Assembly (NCBI GenBank): GCA_036258055.1
Contig: DATAEK010000140.1
Span: 3,228 to 67,227, forward strand
Source: DATAEK01 sp036258055
GTDB taxonomy: Bacteria > Acidobacteriota > Vicinamibacteria > Vicinamibacterales > 2-12-FULL-66-21
DNA length: 64,000 bases
Direction: 5' to 3'
The position numbers and the translations under genes are program-made. Positions 9,409 to 18,224 of this stretch are shown here, one piece after another. Within the stretch, counting starts at the first letter, position 1. Every line of letters begins with the position of its first letter. The notes below the pieces were generated by a model, which saw nothing but the letters and a program-made list of their open reading frames with translations, searched no databases and was not told the DNA's origin.

Positions 9409-10809
9409 GTGACCTTCATCAAGCCAGATTTTCTCCTGCGCAACAAGACCGCTCACCGTCTGTACGAGCGATATGCCGCCGGTCAGCCGATCATCGACTA
9501 CCACAGCCACCTTCCACCGAAGGACATCGCGGAGAATCGCCGGTTCGCGAACCTCTTCGAGATCTGGCTCGAGGGCGATCACTACAAGTGGCGGGCGATG
9601 CGCGCGAACGGTGTGCAGGAGCGCTATTGCACCGGGGATGCGGATCCGTACGACAAGTTCGCGGCGTGGGCCGCCACGGTCCCGAACTGCCTGCGCAATC
9701 CGCTGTATCACTGGACCCATCTCGAGCTCGATCGATATTTCGAGATCCGCGATCTGCTCAACGAGAAAACGGCGCGGCGCATCTGGGACCGCGCGAATGA
9801 AGCGCTCCCATCCGACGCGCTCCGGACCCACGGAATACTGAAGACCTTCGACGTCCGGGTCGTCTGCACCACCGACGATCCGGCGGAGAGTCTCGAGTGG
9901 CACGCGAAGATTCGCGACTCAGGTCTGGCGACGCGCGTCTATCCGACGTTCCGCCCGGACCGCGCGCTCGACGTGCACGCCCCCGAGACCTTCAACGCCT
10001 GGGTCAACCGACTCGCCGCCACGGCCGATGTCCACGTCGCGAAGTTCGGCGACTTTCTCGATGCGCTCTCGAAGCGCCACCAGGCATTCCACGACGTCGG
10101 GGGACGGCTCTCGGATCACGGTCTGGCCTACTGTTACGCCAGGCCCTGCAGCGAAGGAGAGGCGTCGTCGATTTTCGATCGCGCCAGAGCCGGAAAGGCC
10201 GCGACTGCTGAGGAGCACGACGGCTTCGCGGCATTCCTGATGCTCTTCTTCGGCAGGCTCGACGCGCAGAAAGGATGGACGAAGCAGCTCCACCTCGGTG
10301 CGCTGCGTAACGTGAACACCGGTGCGCTGCGCACCTACGGTCGCGACGGCGGGTTCGACTCGATCGGCGACTGGCCGCAGGCGGAGCCACTCGGTGCCTA
10401 TCTCGATCGCCTCAACCAGGAAGGATCCCTTCCGAAGACCATCGTCTACAACGTCAATCCGTCGGACAACTACACCCTGGCCACGATGATCGGAAACTTC
10501 CAGGACGGATCGGTCGCGGGCAAGGTCCAGTTCGGGAGCGCCTGGTGGTTCGTCGATCAGAAGGAGGGCATCGAGTGGCAGCTGAACGCACTGTCCAATG
10601 CTGGACTGCTGTCACGTTTCGTCGGCATGCTCACCGACTCCCGCTCGTTCATGTCCTATCCGCGTCACGAGTACTTCCGGCGGGTTCTCTGCAACCTCCT
10701 GGGTGCGGAAATCGAGAACGGCGAGCTGCCCGACGATGATGAGCTGATCCGATCGCTCATCGAAGGGGTGTCGTACCGGAACGCCAGCGAGTATTTCGGA
10801 TGGACATGA
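9409..10809 (+). CDS. uxaC: Glucuronate isomerase (uronate isomerase)
   Basis: A 466-residue enzyme of the amidohydrolase fold converting D-glucuronate/D-galacturonate to fructuronate/tagaturonate. The N-terminal metal motif is IIDYHSHLPP (H32, H34), followed by EIWLEGDHYKWRAMRANG, WTHLELDRYFEI and the C-terminal block GMLTDSRSFMSYPRHEYFRR, all diagnostic of UxaC. The length is typical. The start is GTG at 9409 with GGAG 6 nt upstream; it lies 15 bp after the winged-helix/propeller gene. No other uronate pathway gene is present in the window, so it is isolated from its pathway here. Confidence 0.93.
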   Translation: MTFIKPDFLLRNKTAHRLYERYAAGQPIIDYHSHLPPKDIAENRRFANLFEIWLEGDHYKWRAMRANGVQERYCTGDADPYDKFAAWAATVPNCLRNPLYHWTHLELDRYFEIRDLLNEKTARRIWDRANEALPSDALRTHGILKTFDVRVVCTTDDPAESLEWHAKIRDSGLATRVYPTFRPDRALDVHAPETFNAWVNRLAATADVHVAKFGDFLDALSKRHQAFHDVGGRLSDHGLAYCYARPCSEGEASSIFDRARAGKAATAEEHDGFAAFLMLFFGRLDAQKGWTKQLHLGALRNVNTGALRTYGRDGGFDSIGDWPQAEPLGAYLDRLNQEGSLPKTIVYNVNPSDNYTLATMIGNFQDGSVAGKVQFGSAWWFVDQKEGIEWQLNALSNAGLLSRFVGMLTDSRSFMSYPRHEYFRRVLCNLLGAEIENGELPDDDELIRSLIEGVSYRNASEYFGWT

Positions 10810-11243
10810 ACCCATTGATGATTGTTGATGGCCGATTGCTGATCGCTGATTGTGGATTGAGACATTGAGGATTTATGAACGCTGGAGTGACGATTGGGGA
10901 TTGTGGCTGGCGCAATTCTCATGAGACTCTGAAAATTGATGAACGCTGGAGTGGCGATTGGGGATTGCTGACTGAGGCTGCATCGAGATCGAACCGGTGT
11001 TCGACCGTTCGTTTGCACACAGCCTCAACCACCCGATGGCACCCGCCGATCCGCAAACACCAACCCAGCAATCGCCAGTCTTCAACGCCTCACTCTACAA
11101 TCAGGATCCTCAATCCAGCGATCCTCAATCTTCAATGCCTCAATCTACAATCAGCCATCATCAATCCAGCGATCGCCAATCCTCAATGGCGCAATCTACA
11201 ATCAGCGATCCTCAATCATCCATCATCAATCCTCAATCGTCAG
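10810..11243. repeat. Convergent gap filled with 7-8 bp repeat arrays in opposite orientations
   Basis: This 416-bp gene-free interval is mostly repeats. The left part (10814-10875) is a run of GATTG-type units. The right part (about 11086-11243) is a run of CAATCNN units, the reverse complement, with variants CGATC, CCATC and CAATG and occasional 8-bp spacing. A second-order repeat of about 51 bp is visible on the right. In between, a 29-bp direct repeat starting ATGAACGCTGGAGT occurs at 10875 and 10939. The right array runs into the M48 coding end. No gene is apparent. Confidence 0.85.
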
Positions 11244-12338
11244 CCTGGCCGCCTCTAGCCGCTGCTCGACCGGCGGATGCGTGTGAAACAGCCAGACAGC
11301 CGTCCGTGATGGCGACGGTTCCGCAAGGTTCTGTGCCGCGAGCCGCTTCATCGCAGACACGAACGCCGCCGGGCGGCGCGTCATCGTCAGCGCGTACCAA
11401 TCGGCGCGCCGCTCGTTCCGCCGTGAGAGGGCGTTCAGCAAGGGCGCGCTGACGAGGCTCAGCGCGCCAGCAATCAAGACCAGCAACGGAAGGCCGGCGA
11501 CGTCGGCCGGCGATATGAGGCCGATGTCATCCCACAATCTCGCGAGCATGAGGGCTGCGAGGGCGAACCCCACGAGGATCAATGCCGCCTCGACCGCGAG
11601 GCTCTTGGCGATGTCGCCATGCGCGTGGTGACCGAGCTCGTGGGCGAGGATGACCTCGATCTCGTCGTCGCTGTATTCGGCCAGGAGCGTGTCGGACAGC
11701 AGCACGCGCCGTGTGCCGCCAGTGCCAACGAGCGCTGCGTTGGCTCGTCTCGTTTTTTCCCCCAGACCCCATTCGTAGACGCCCAGGACCGGCACACCGG
11801 CACGCCCTGACAGCGTGACCAGCCGCTCGCGCAGCGTCTCGCGATCGAGCGGCCTGAGACTGTAGAAGATCGGCATCAGCAGCACAGGCGCCACGCGCGC
11901 GAGGATGGCTATGCCGGCGATGAACAGGGACGCAGAACTGAGCCACCATGTCCGCGGCCACGAGACCAGCGTCGCGTACACGATCTCAGCGCCGATGAGT
12001 GCGAAGAGAAGGCTCACGCCCGCCGCTTTCAGGTGATCGGCCGTCCACGCCCGCAGCGTTTCGGACGACAGGCCGTAGCGGTGCTCGAGCACGAACCCGC
12101 GATACCACGCGAGCGGAAGCGTCAAGAGGTCGTGAAGGAGAACCAGGATGACGACGTAGGTGGCGACCGTCGCGGGATGCGCGGCGCCGCGACCCACGAG
12201 CACCACGGCCAGGTCGCGGAGCCATACCGACGTCCCGCTTGCGAGAAGAAACGCCAGCCAGCCGGCCACGAGCGCTGCCGAAAGGATCACGGTCCGGCGC
12301 CGGAGCCGATGATAACGACGCGACTTGTCTTCGTTCAC
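11226..12338 (-). CDS. M48-family membrane metallopeptidase (Ste24-like)
   Basis: A 370-residue zinc protease with N-terminal membrane segments (about 15-35, 55-80, 105-125, 132-158). The active-site motif is HELGHH at 233-238 and the third ligand region ERRADWYAL lies downstream. It resembles CAAX-protease/Ste24 type M48 enzymes that act at the inner membrane on membrane proteins or in protein quality control; a CAAX substrate is unlikely in bacteria. The start is GTG at 12338 with no clear ribosome site. The last codons (LTIED, stop) are themselves written in the heptamer repeat, so the C-terminus may have been reshaped by the array. Confidence 0.88.
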   Translation of the reverse strand: MNEDKSRRYHRLRRRTVILSAALVAGWLAFLLASGTSVWLRDLAVVLVGRGAAHPATVATYVVILVLLHDLLTLPLAWYRGFVLEHRYGLSSETLRAWTADHLKAAGVSLLFALIGAEIVYATLVSWPRTWWLSSASLFIAGIAILARVAPVLLMPIFYSLRPLDRETLRERLVTLSGRAGVPVLGVYEWGLGEKTRRANAALVGTGGTRRVLLSDTLLAEYSDDEIEVILAHELGHHAHGDIAKSLAVEAALILVGFALAALMLARLWDDIGLISPADVAGLPLLVLIAGALSLVSAPLLNALSRRNERRADWYALTMTRRPAAFVSAMKRLAAQNLAEPSPSRTAVWLFHTHPPVEQRLEAARLTIED

Positions 12339-12424
12339 GGGGAGGTCAGCTACCAGAAGACCAGGAGGTCAGGAGAAACATACTCCTGATCTCCTCAGCT
12401 CCTGTTGGTTTCGTGCGAGCACGT

Positions 12425-15400
12425 TCAGTTCAACTGCACCGAGATGAGCTTGGAGACCCCCGGTTCTTCCATGGTCACGCCGTAGAGCCGATCGGCAATC
12501 TCCATGGTCTTCCGGTTGTGCGTGATCAGGATGAACTGCGTGTGTTCCTGCATGCCCTGGAGCATCTCCACGAACCGCCCGATGTTCGCATCGTCGAGCG
12601 GCGCGTCGATCTCGTCGAGCAGGCAGAAAGGACTTGGGCGGTACTTGAAAATCGCGAACATCAAGGCCATCGCCGTCAGCGCTTTCTCGCCGCCGGAGAG
12701 GAGCTGGACGCTCTGCAGCCGCTTCCCCGGAGGCTGCGCGATGATGTCGATGCCGCTCTCGAGCTGATCGCTTTCGTCGAGCAGGACCAGGCCCGCGCGG
12801 CCGCCACCGAAGAGCGTGGCGAAGGTGCCCTCGAAGTTCTGATTGATGACCGCGAAGGCTTCGCGGAAGCGCTCCTTCGTGGTTTTGTCGATCCGCTTGA
12901 TGGCCTCGTTTGTCGACGCGATCGCGTCGACCAGGTCCTTGCGCTGCGCGGTGAGGAAGGTGTGGCGCGATTCGAGGTCATCGAACTGATCGATCGCCAT
13001 CATGTTCACGGCGCCCATCCGCTCGATCTTGGATCGCAGATCCGCCACCATTTCGTCCGGGGTCATACTGCGGGCCGGAGCCTGGGTCGCGGGTTCTGCA
13101 TCCTGCGGCGTCTCGTCGCCGTCGGACTCGGCTGGCTCTGGTGCGTCATCCACCGGACGCGGGCTCGCGAGTGCGCCCTCACGTTCCATCTGCTCCACTT
13201 CGGCCGACACGTCGTCGAGCGAGGCCTGCACCGATTCCACGCACGAGGTCGCGAGATGCGACAGGTCGGACTCGGCGGTCGCCCGGGCCACGTCGAGGTG
13301 CGCGGCTTCTGCCCGGACTCCCTCGAGCGTCCGCCGCGCGTCACGGATCAAGCCTTCCTGCGCGGTGAAGAGCGACCGCAGCTCGACCGACGTCTCGTCG
13401 GCCGTGCGCACGCGCTCGCGGAGGTCATCGAACGCGGCGAGGCCGGCATCCAGCCGCGCTTCAGACGCCGCGATGCCGTCACGCAGCTCGGAGACGCGCG
13501 TCGTCGTCCGCCGATGGTCTTCCTGGCGGGTCGTGATTCGGTCGAGCAACTCGCGCGTCGCCTCTTCCAGGCGCTCGACTTCGGCAGCGAGGGCGCCAGC
13601 GCGCTCCACCAGGGCCGCATGCGCAGCCTTGGCCTCCGCGGTTCGGCCGGCCTGAGCCTGAAGAACCTCGCGAGCGTCGAACAAGCGGCGCTGCGCCTGA
13701 TTGAGCTGAGCGTCCGCCTCGCGCTGCTCCGCTTCGATTCGCGCGATCGACGCACGCGCCTCGTCCTGCCGCGCTTCCTGCACGCGCAGCTCTTCTTCGA
13801 GCGTTCGCCGCTCGACGGCGATCTGTTCCTGCTTGCGCGACACGCGTTCGGACGCGTCCCGTGCGGCGCCAGCCTGCAGCTCGTAGCCGACGATCGCTTT
13901 CTCCTGGCGGTGCATTTCCGCCTGCATCGAGGTAATCGCCGACTCCGCTGCGGCAATGACCACGTCAAGCGAGCTGACCTGCTCGCGAAGTCGTTCCACG
14001 CCGGCGCGCTGCGTCTCGGCGCGATCGCGCAACTCCTTGATTTCACGCTTGGTCGTCAGGATCCCGCGTGCTTCGGCGCGCGCGCCTCCCTGGAGCACGT
14101 GCGGTCCGCGCAGGACCTCACCCTCGAGTGTCGCAACCGGCGCGCTCGTCAGGTCTGCAGCCCGCCGCGCCGCGGCCAGGTCCGGCGCGATCCACGCCGT
14201 GGAGATCGCGCTGCGGATCGCGTCTGCCGCCGGTCCGGTCACCTGCACCACGTCCGCGAGTGACACGACCTCGCCGGTCGGCGCTTGCGCTCCGCTGACC
14301 CCGGACACCACGTCGCCAATGACGACAAACCCCACGCGACCCGCCTGATTCGCGTTCGCGAACCGGAGGCCGGCCGCCGCCTGTTCGTGGGTGTGCACCA
14401 CGACGTGTTGCAGCAATTCGCCGAGGCAGGCTTCGACCGCACGTTCGTGACGCCGATCGACGTCCAGGTAGTCGGCGACTGACCCGAGCTGGGCAATCTC
14501 GTCCGATTGCGCCTCGGCCAGGATCAGCCGCGCACCGTCACCATATTCCGCGCGCGCGGCGTCGAGCTCCTCGAGCGATCGCAAGCGCGCGGCAACGCCC
14601 GCGAGGTCGTGCTCGAGGGTCCGGCATTCGGCGGCTTTCGCGTCACGATCCGTTTTTGCCCCCGCCAGCTCTGACTCGCGAATGCCGCGGTCCACACGGA
14701 GAAGGTCCGTCGCATCGCGCGCACGGTCCATCGACTCGTCGGCGGACATCTGATCCCGTTCGGCGCGCTCGGCCTCGATTCGGAGGTCGCTGTTCTCGAC
14801 CTCGAGCTTGGCGAGTTGCTCCCCGATCCGGGCGCGGGCGGCCGCTGCGTGCTCCATCGCATGCCGCAGTGCAGTCGCGGCATTGACCGCGGCAAACACT
14901 TCGCTGCGGGCCGCTTCCACGTCCCCTTCCAGCCCTTCGATCACGCGCTGGCTGTCCGTGTACGCGATTTCCTGCTCGGCGAGCGCTTCACGCGCCCGGT
15001 CCCGTGCCTCGACCGCGCCGGTTGCGGCCTCGCGCCGAGCCTCGAGCTCCAGCCGCGCCGGCTCTCGCCGGGTTTCGAGCGTGGTCACCTCGGCGGCGAT
15101 CTCCGCTGCCGACGTGGTCAGGTGCTCGATCTGCTGCCGGTCGAACGCGATCTGCTGCTGCAAGCGGCCGATCTCCAGCTCGCACGCGTGCGCGGCTTCC
15201 CTCGCGGCCGTCGTCGCCGCATCGGCCTCCGCGAGTTGCAACCGCTGGCCTTCGAGCGTCGCCTCGAGCTCGGCGAGATGGGCCGAGGCCGCGGCCTCGC
15301 GGGCGCGTGCGTCCTCGAGCTTCTTCCGCGCCGACTCGATCGCCTCTCCCAGCAGCCGGTATTTCTGCGCGAACTGCACCTTCTCCCAGCGGCGAAGCTC

Positions 15401-16201
15401 CTCACGCAGCCGCTTGTAACGGCGCGCCTTCGCGGCCTGCCGCTTCAGCGCGCCGCGCTGTTTCTCGACCTCGAAGACGATGTCGTCGACGCGAGTGAGA
15501 TTCTGCTGGGCGGCTTCGAGCTTCAGTTCGGCCGTACGCCGTCGGCTCTTGTATTTCGTGACACCGGCGGCCTCTTCGATGAGCTGACGCCGGTCCGTGG
15601 GACGGGCGCTGAGAATTTGTCCAATCTTGCCCTGCTCGATGACCGCGTAGGCCTTGACGCCCACGCCGGCGTCCATGAGCAGATCCTGCACATCGCGCAG
15701 ACGGCAGATCTCGCCGTTGATGAGGTACTCGCTCTCGCCCGATCGATAAAGACGCCGCATCAACTCCACGTCGCGGACGATGAGTGGCGTGTCATCCTCG
15801 ACCGCGACGGCGGCGGCTGCCAGCTCGATTCCGTTCCCGGCGACCGCCACGCCGTGGCCGTTCCCACCGTTGCTGCCGTTCCCACCGTTGCCGCCGTTGC
15901 CGGAGCGCGCGAGGGCGGCGTCGGCGGCAATCCGCGCGGCCACGCCAGCGAGCTTGAGCCGAACTTCCGCAGCCGCGGTCGGCTTGCGCGCATCGCTGCC
16001 GCCGAAGATCACGTCTTCCATGCGATCGCCGCGCAGGCTCTTGGCGCTCTGCTCGCCGAGCACCCACGTCAGGGCGTCGACGACGTTGCTCTTGCCGCAG
16101 CCGTTGGGGCCGACGATGGCGGTGACGCCCGTATCGAAGGTGAGCTCGGACCGGTCGGGAAAGCTCTTGAAACCGGCAATCTCGAGACGCTGAAGCCTCA
16201 T
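12425..16201 (-). CDS. smc: Chromosome segregation ATPase SMC
   Basis: A 1258-residue SMC protein. Walker A is GPNGCGKSN (31-39), and the C-terminal signature and Walker B are LLSGGEKALTAMAL and FCLLDEIDAPLDD. Two long coiled-coil arms flank a hinge around residues 520-650 (EYGDGARLIL through TGPAADAIRSA). SMC with ScpAB condenses and segregates the chromosome. An unusual insertion of about 60 residues, containing a Gly-Asn repeat at 100-123, lies in the N-terminal head between RKPTAAAEVRLKL and VRDVELMRRLYRSGESEYL. The start is the ATG at 16201, matching the family N-terminus. Confidence 0.95.
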   Translation of the reverse strand: MRLQRLEIAGFKSFPDRSELTFDTGVTAIVGPNGCGKSNVVDALTWVLGEQSAKSLRGDRMEDVIFGGSDARKPTAAAEVRLKLAGVAARIAADAALARSGNGGNGGNGSNGGNGHGVAVAGNGIELAAAAVAVEDDTPLIVRDVELMRRLYRSGESEYLINGEICRLRDVQDLLMDAGVGVKAYAVIEQGKIGQILSARPTDRRQLIEEAAGVTKYKSRRRTAELKLEAAQQNLTRVDDIVFEVEKQRGALKRQAAKARRYKRLREELRRWEKVQFAQKYRLLGEAIESARKKLEDARAREAAASAHLAELEATLEGQRLQLAEADAATTAAREAAHACELEIGRLQQQIAFDRQQIEHLTTSAAEIAAEVTTLETRREPARLELEARREAATGAVEARDRAREALAEQEIAYTDSQRVIEGLEGDVEAARSEVFAAVNAATALRHAMEHAAAARARIGEQLAKLEVENSDLRIEAERAERDQMSADESMDRARDATDLLRVDRGIRESELAGAKTDRDAKAAECRTLEHDLAGVAARLRSLEELDAARAEYGDGARLILAEAQSDEIAQLGSVADYLDVDRRHERAVEACLGELLQHVVVHTHEQAAAGLRFANANQAGRVGFVVIGDVVSGVSGAQAPTGEVVSLADVVQVTGPAADAIRSAISTAWIAPDLAAARRAADLTSAPVATLEGEVLRGPHVLQGGARAEARGILTTKREIKELRDRAETQRAGVERLREQVSSLDVVIAAAESAITSMQAEMHRQEKAIVGYELQAGAARDASERVSRKQEQIAVERRTLEEELRVQEARQDEARASIARIEAEQREADAQLNQAQRRLFDAREVLQAQAGRTAEAKAAHAALVERAGALAAEVERLEEATRELLDRITTRQEDHRRTTTRVSELRDGIAASEARLDAGLAAFDDLRERVRTADETSVELRSLFTAQEGLIRDARRTLEGVRAEAAHLDVARATAESDLSHLATSCVESVQASLDDVSAEVEQMEREGALASPRPVDDAPEPAESDGDETPQDAEPATQAPARSMTPDEMVADLRSKIERMGAVNMMAIDQFDDLESRHTFLTAQRKDLVDAIASTNEAIKRIDKTTKERFREAFAVINQNFEGTFATLFGGGRAGLVLLDESDQLESGIDIIAQPPGKRLQSVQLLSGGEKALTAMALMFAIFKYRPSPFCLLDEIDAPLDDANIGRFVEMLQGMQEHTQFILITHNRKTMEIADRLYGVTMEEPGVSKLISVQLN
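15830..15904 (-). repeat. Simple-sequence tract coding Gly/Asn repeats inside smc
   Basis: Imperfect iterations of a GGN/GNG-coding trinucleotide-hexanucleotide pattern, seen on the plus strand as CCGTTGCCGCCGTTG and variants, encode residues 100-123 of SMC. Such tracts can change length by slippage. Confidence 0.75.
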
Positions 16202-16228
16202 GACCTGTGACTTTCTCCGGGGTCCCGG

Positions 16229-16282
16229 AAAAACAAAAAGCCGCTTGCGTACGCAGGCTCGTGCCTGCGGCCGGAAGCGGCT
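16229..16282 (-). terminator. Rho-independent terminator of the small RNA upstream of smc
   Basis: On the minus strand, AGCCGCTT (16282-16275) pairs with AAGCGGCT (16246-16239), enclosing an inner CAGGC/GCCTG hairpin, and is followed by a T-rich run TTTTTGTTTTT. It lies 28 bp before the smc start and cannot belong to smc itself. Confidence 0.8.
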
Positions 16283-16395
16283 GGGTTCGCTTCGAACGCT
16301 GTGCTGTCTGGGAATCGAAAGTGACGTGACAAGGACCGGATCACCGAACCCACACCCCGCCCGTCGCGGAATGGCCCCTAGGCTCAGTCAAACGG
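16229..16395 (-). ncRNA. Probable small RNA, 6S-like (SsrS candidate)
   Basis: A non-coding interval between the S41 protease gene and smc has its own strong promoter and a Rho-independent terminator, predicting an RNA of about 165 nt. No reasonable reading frame fits. Short blocks recall 6S RNA: CTGAGCC near the 5' end, GGTTCGGTGATCCGGTCC in the middle, and a CCAGCCGC...GGCCGCAGGC region near the 3' end. TGGGTTCG pairs with CGAACCCA to close the central part of a long rod. 6S RNA binds sigma-70 RNA polymerase. Identity as 6S is my reading by eye; the existence of a discrete transcript is better supported. Confidence 0.5.
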
Positions 16396-16400
16396 CCGTC

Positions 16401-16429
16401 AGTCTAGCAAGCCCCTATACGTGGGGCAA
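16401..16429 (-). promoter_or_regulatory. Sigma-70 promoter of the small RNA
   Basis: Read on the minus strand: TTGCCC (-35, 16429-16424), 17-bp spacer, TAGACT (-10, 16406-16401) preceded by TGC as an extended -10. The predicted start is near 16395. Confidence 0.6.
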
Positions 16430-16466
16430 GCTCAAAGTACGACCCCAAAATCTGGGGCCGAATGCC

Positions 16467-18095
16467 CTACCGTAGCTTTCCTCCTCCCACTGGACGATTG
16501 CGCGCCATGTCGGTCAACTTGATCGCGTCGGGGAACTGCGACAGCGCGAACTGCGCCTGCGGATCCTTGGCGATCAGATTGCGCCGGGCTTCCGAAACGC
16601 CGAAGAGCGCGAGGTCTATGTCGTACTTGATCATGGTGAGGATGAACGCTTCGTCCTTCGAGAAGGACGCCTCGTCGATGGTGACCTTCTGATTCTTGAG
16701 CGAGGCCCTGAAGTCCTGGACCATCGCCGGCGTCACGGCGAAACCCTTGGAGATCGCCTTCTTGTTCTTGTTCGCGGCCAGCAGACGCGTGTCGCCTTCG
16801 GCCGTGAACTGATCCGCGAAGTTGGCGAACGCGCCCCGCGCGAGCATCAAACGGCCGAACCGTGTCGGGTTGAATCCTTCGACCGGCCCCGCCATGAACT
16901 TGTCGGGCTCGATGCCGCCGCCACTGTACACCTTGCGGCCGCCTTCGGTGTACTTCAACTGCGCGCCCGAGTGCTCGCGAGCGCCGTTCTGATCGCGGAG
17001 CGTGTAGGTCAGGTACTCATCGAAGCTGCCGTCCCACGGACGCTGAATCATGCGGCCGCTCGGCGTGTAGTACCGACCGGTCGTCAGCGCCAGCCCCGCG
17101 CCGCCGCTGATGCGATAGACCGACTGCACCAGTGCCTTTCCGAATGTCGTCTCCCCGACGACGAGACCGCGATCGTGATCCTGGAGTGCACCGGTCACGA
17201 TCTCCGACGCGCTGGCGCTGTTGCGGTTGACGAGCACGACGAGCGGGATGTGCGTGAATGCGCTGTCTTCTTCGGCGTGGTAGTCCTGATCCGAATTGCT
17301 CACACGGCCGCGGGTGTAGACGATCATGTCGCCGCGCGGCAGGAACCGGTTCGCGATGCGAATGGCCTGTTCGAGCGGTCCACCCGGGTTATCGCGCAAA
17401 TCGAACACGAGGCGCTTCATGCCCTTGTCGGTGAGCTGCTTCAGGGCCGCACCCACTTCGTCGTCCGAGGTCTCGGAGAAGTCACCGAGCTTGATGTAGG
17501 CGGTGTCCTTGTCGATCATGAACGCGCCGCGGACGGTCACGATGTTGACCTCGTCGCGCTCGACGTCGAGATCGATCAGCCCGTCATAGCCGCGGCGGCG
17601 CAGGGAGATGTTAACGGTCGTGCCCTTGGGTCCTTTGAGCTTGCTGACGGCCTGCTCGCTCGTCCATCCCTTGGCATCGGCGCCGCTGATGCGGGCAATG
17701 ACGTCGCCGCGACGCAACCCCTTCTTGTAAGCGGGCGAGCCCTCGAAGATCGACATCACCGTGATGTCCCCGTCGATGACCTGAATCTGGATGCCGAGAC
17801 CGTAGTACTTGCCTTCCTGGCGCTCGCGCATCTGCGCGTATTGCTTCGGATCGAAGAAGCTCGAATGCGGATCGAGGGTCTTGAGCATGCCCTCGATGGC
17901 GCCGTACACCAGGCGGTCGCTGGGCACGTCTTCGACATACTCGCGGTCGACCGCGGCAAGAGCGGCGGTGAAAACGCGATATTGCTGTTGAACCTCGTCC
18001 TGTGTGGCCAGCACGCTGCTCCCGAAGAAGCCGCCCACGAGCGCCGACAGCACGACGGCCAGAACCGTGACCGAGTAAAAACGCGAAGAGCGCAT
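16467..18095 (-). CDS. S41-family carboxy-terminal processing peptidase
   Basis: A 542-residue exported serine protease (CtpA/Prc type). It has a signal peptide or anchor (about 8-30), a PDZ domain (about 95-165, containing GLGIQIQVIDGD and GSPAYKKGLRRGDVIARI) and the S41 catalytic domain. The likely catalytic serine is S295 in RNSASASEIV and the lysine K320 in TTFGKALVQSV, 25 apart as in CtpA. It trims C-termini of periplasmic proteins. The start is ATG at 18095; the frame is open further upstream but that extension would run across the tatA promoter and start. A TATACT at 18121-18116 may be its -10. It is divergent from tatA. Confidence 0.92.
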   Translation of the reverse strand: MRSSRFYSVTVLAVVLSALVGGFFGSSVLATQDEVQQQYRVFTAALAAVDREYVEDVPSDRLVYGAIEGMLKTLDPHSSFFDPKQYAQMRERQEGKYYGLGIQIQVIDGDITVMSIFEGSPAYKKGLRRGDVIARISGADAKGWTSEQAVSKLKGPKGTTVNISLRRRGYDGLIDLDVERDEVNIVTVRGAFMIDKDTAYIKLGDFSETSDDEVGAALKQLTDKGMKRLVFDLRDNPGGPLEQAIRIANRFLPRGDMIVYTRGRVSNSDQDYHAEEDSAFTHIPLVVLVNRNSASASEIVTGALQDHDRGLVVGETTFGKALVQSVYRISGGAGLALTTGRYYTPSGRMIQRPWDGSFDEYLTYTLRDQNGAREHSGAQLKYTEGGRKVYSGGGIEPDKFMAGPVEGFNPTRFGRLMLARGAFANFADQFTAEGDTRLLAANKNKKAISKGFAVTPAMVQDFRASLKNQKVTIDEASFSKDEAFILTMIKYDIDLALFGVSEARRNLIAKDPQAQFALSQFPDAIKLTDMARNRPVGGGKLR

Positions 18096-18155
18096 TATTG
18101 GATCGTAACAGACCAAGTATAGGCACCGCAACGACTTCGGGGCTCCTGGCGACAC

Positions 18156-18184
18156 TTGACCCCTGCCGGTGGGGTTCCTATAAT
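18156..18184 (+). promoter_or_regulatory. Sigma-70 promoter of tatA-tatC
   Basis: TTGACC (18156-18161), an exact 17-bp spacer and a perfect TATAAT (18179-18184). The start is predicted near 18191, 34 nt before the tatA ATG. It is the closest match to consensus that I saw in the window. Confidence 0.75.
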
Positions 18185-18224
18185 CAGAATATCGACAACT
18201 GCCCGCCTTCCAAGGATTTGCCTT

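Noticed and set aside
10810..11243. CRISPR array
   Set aside because: Repeats are 7-8 bp with no unique spacers of constant length, and no cas genes are present.
12239..14263. Long open frame (about 670 codons) on the plus strand opposite smc
   Set aside because: It is fully antisense to a certain gene, rich in Arg/His/Leu as expected from GC-skewed codons read backwards, and matches no protein family. The same holds for long antisense frames at 5941-7158, 50120-51856, 56146-57732 and 60670-62151.
16261..16400. tRNA-like T-loop (TTTCGATTCCC on the minus strand) between the S41 gene and smc
   Set aside because: There is no acceptor stem, no 5-bp T-stem around the loop and no anticodon arm. 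The interval is better explained by a small RNA with its own promoter and terminator.
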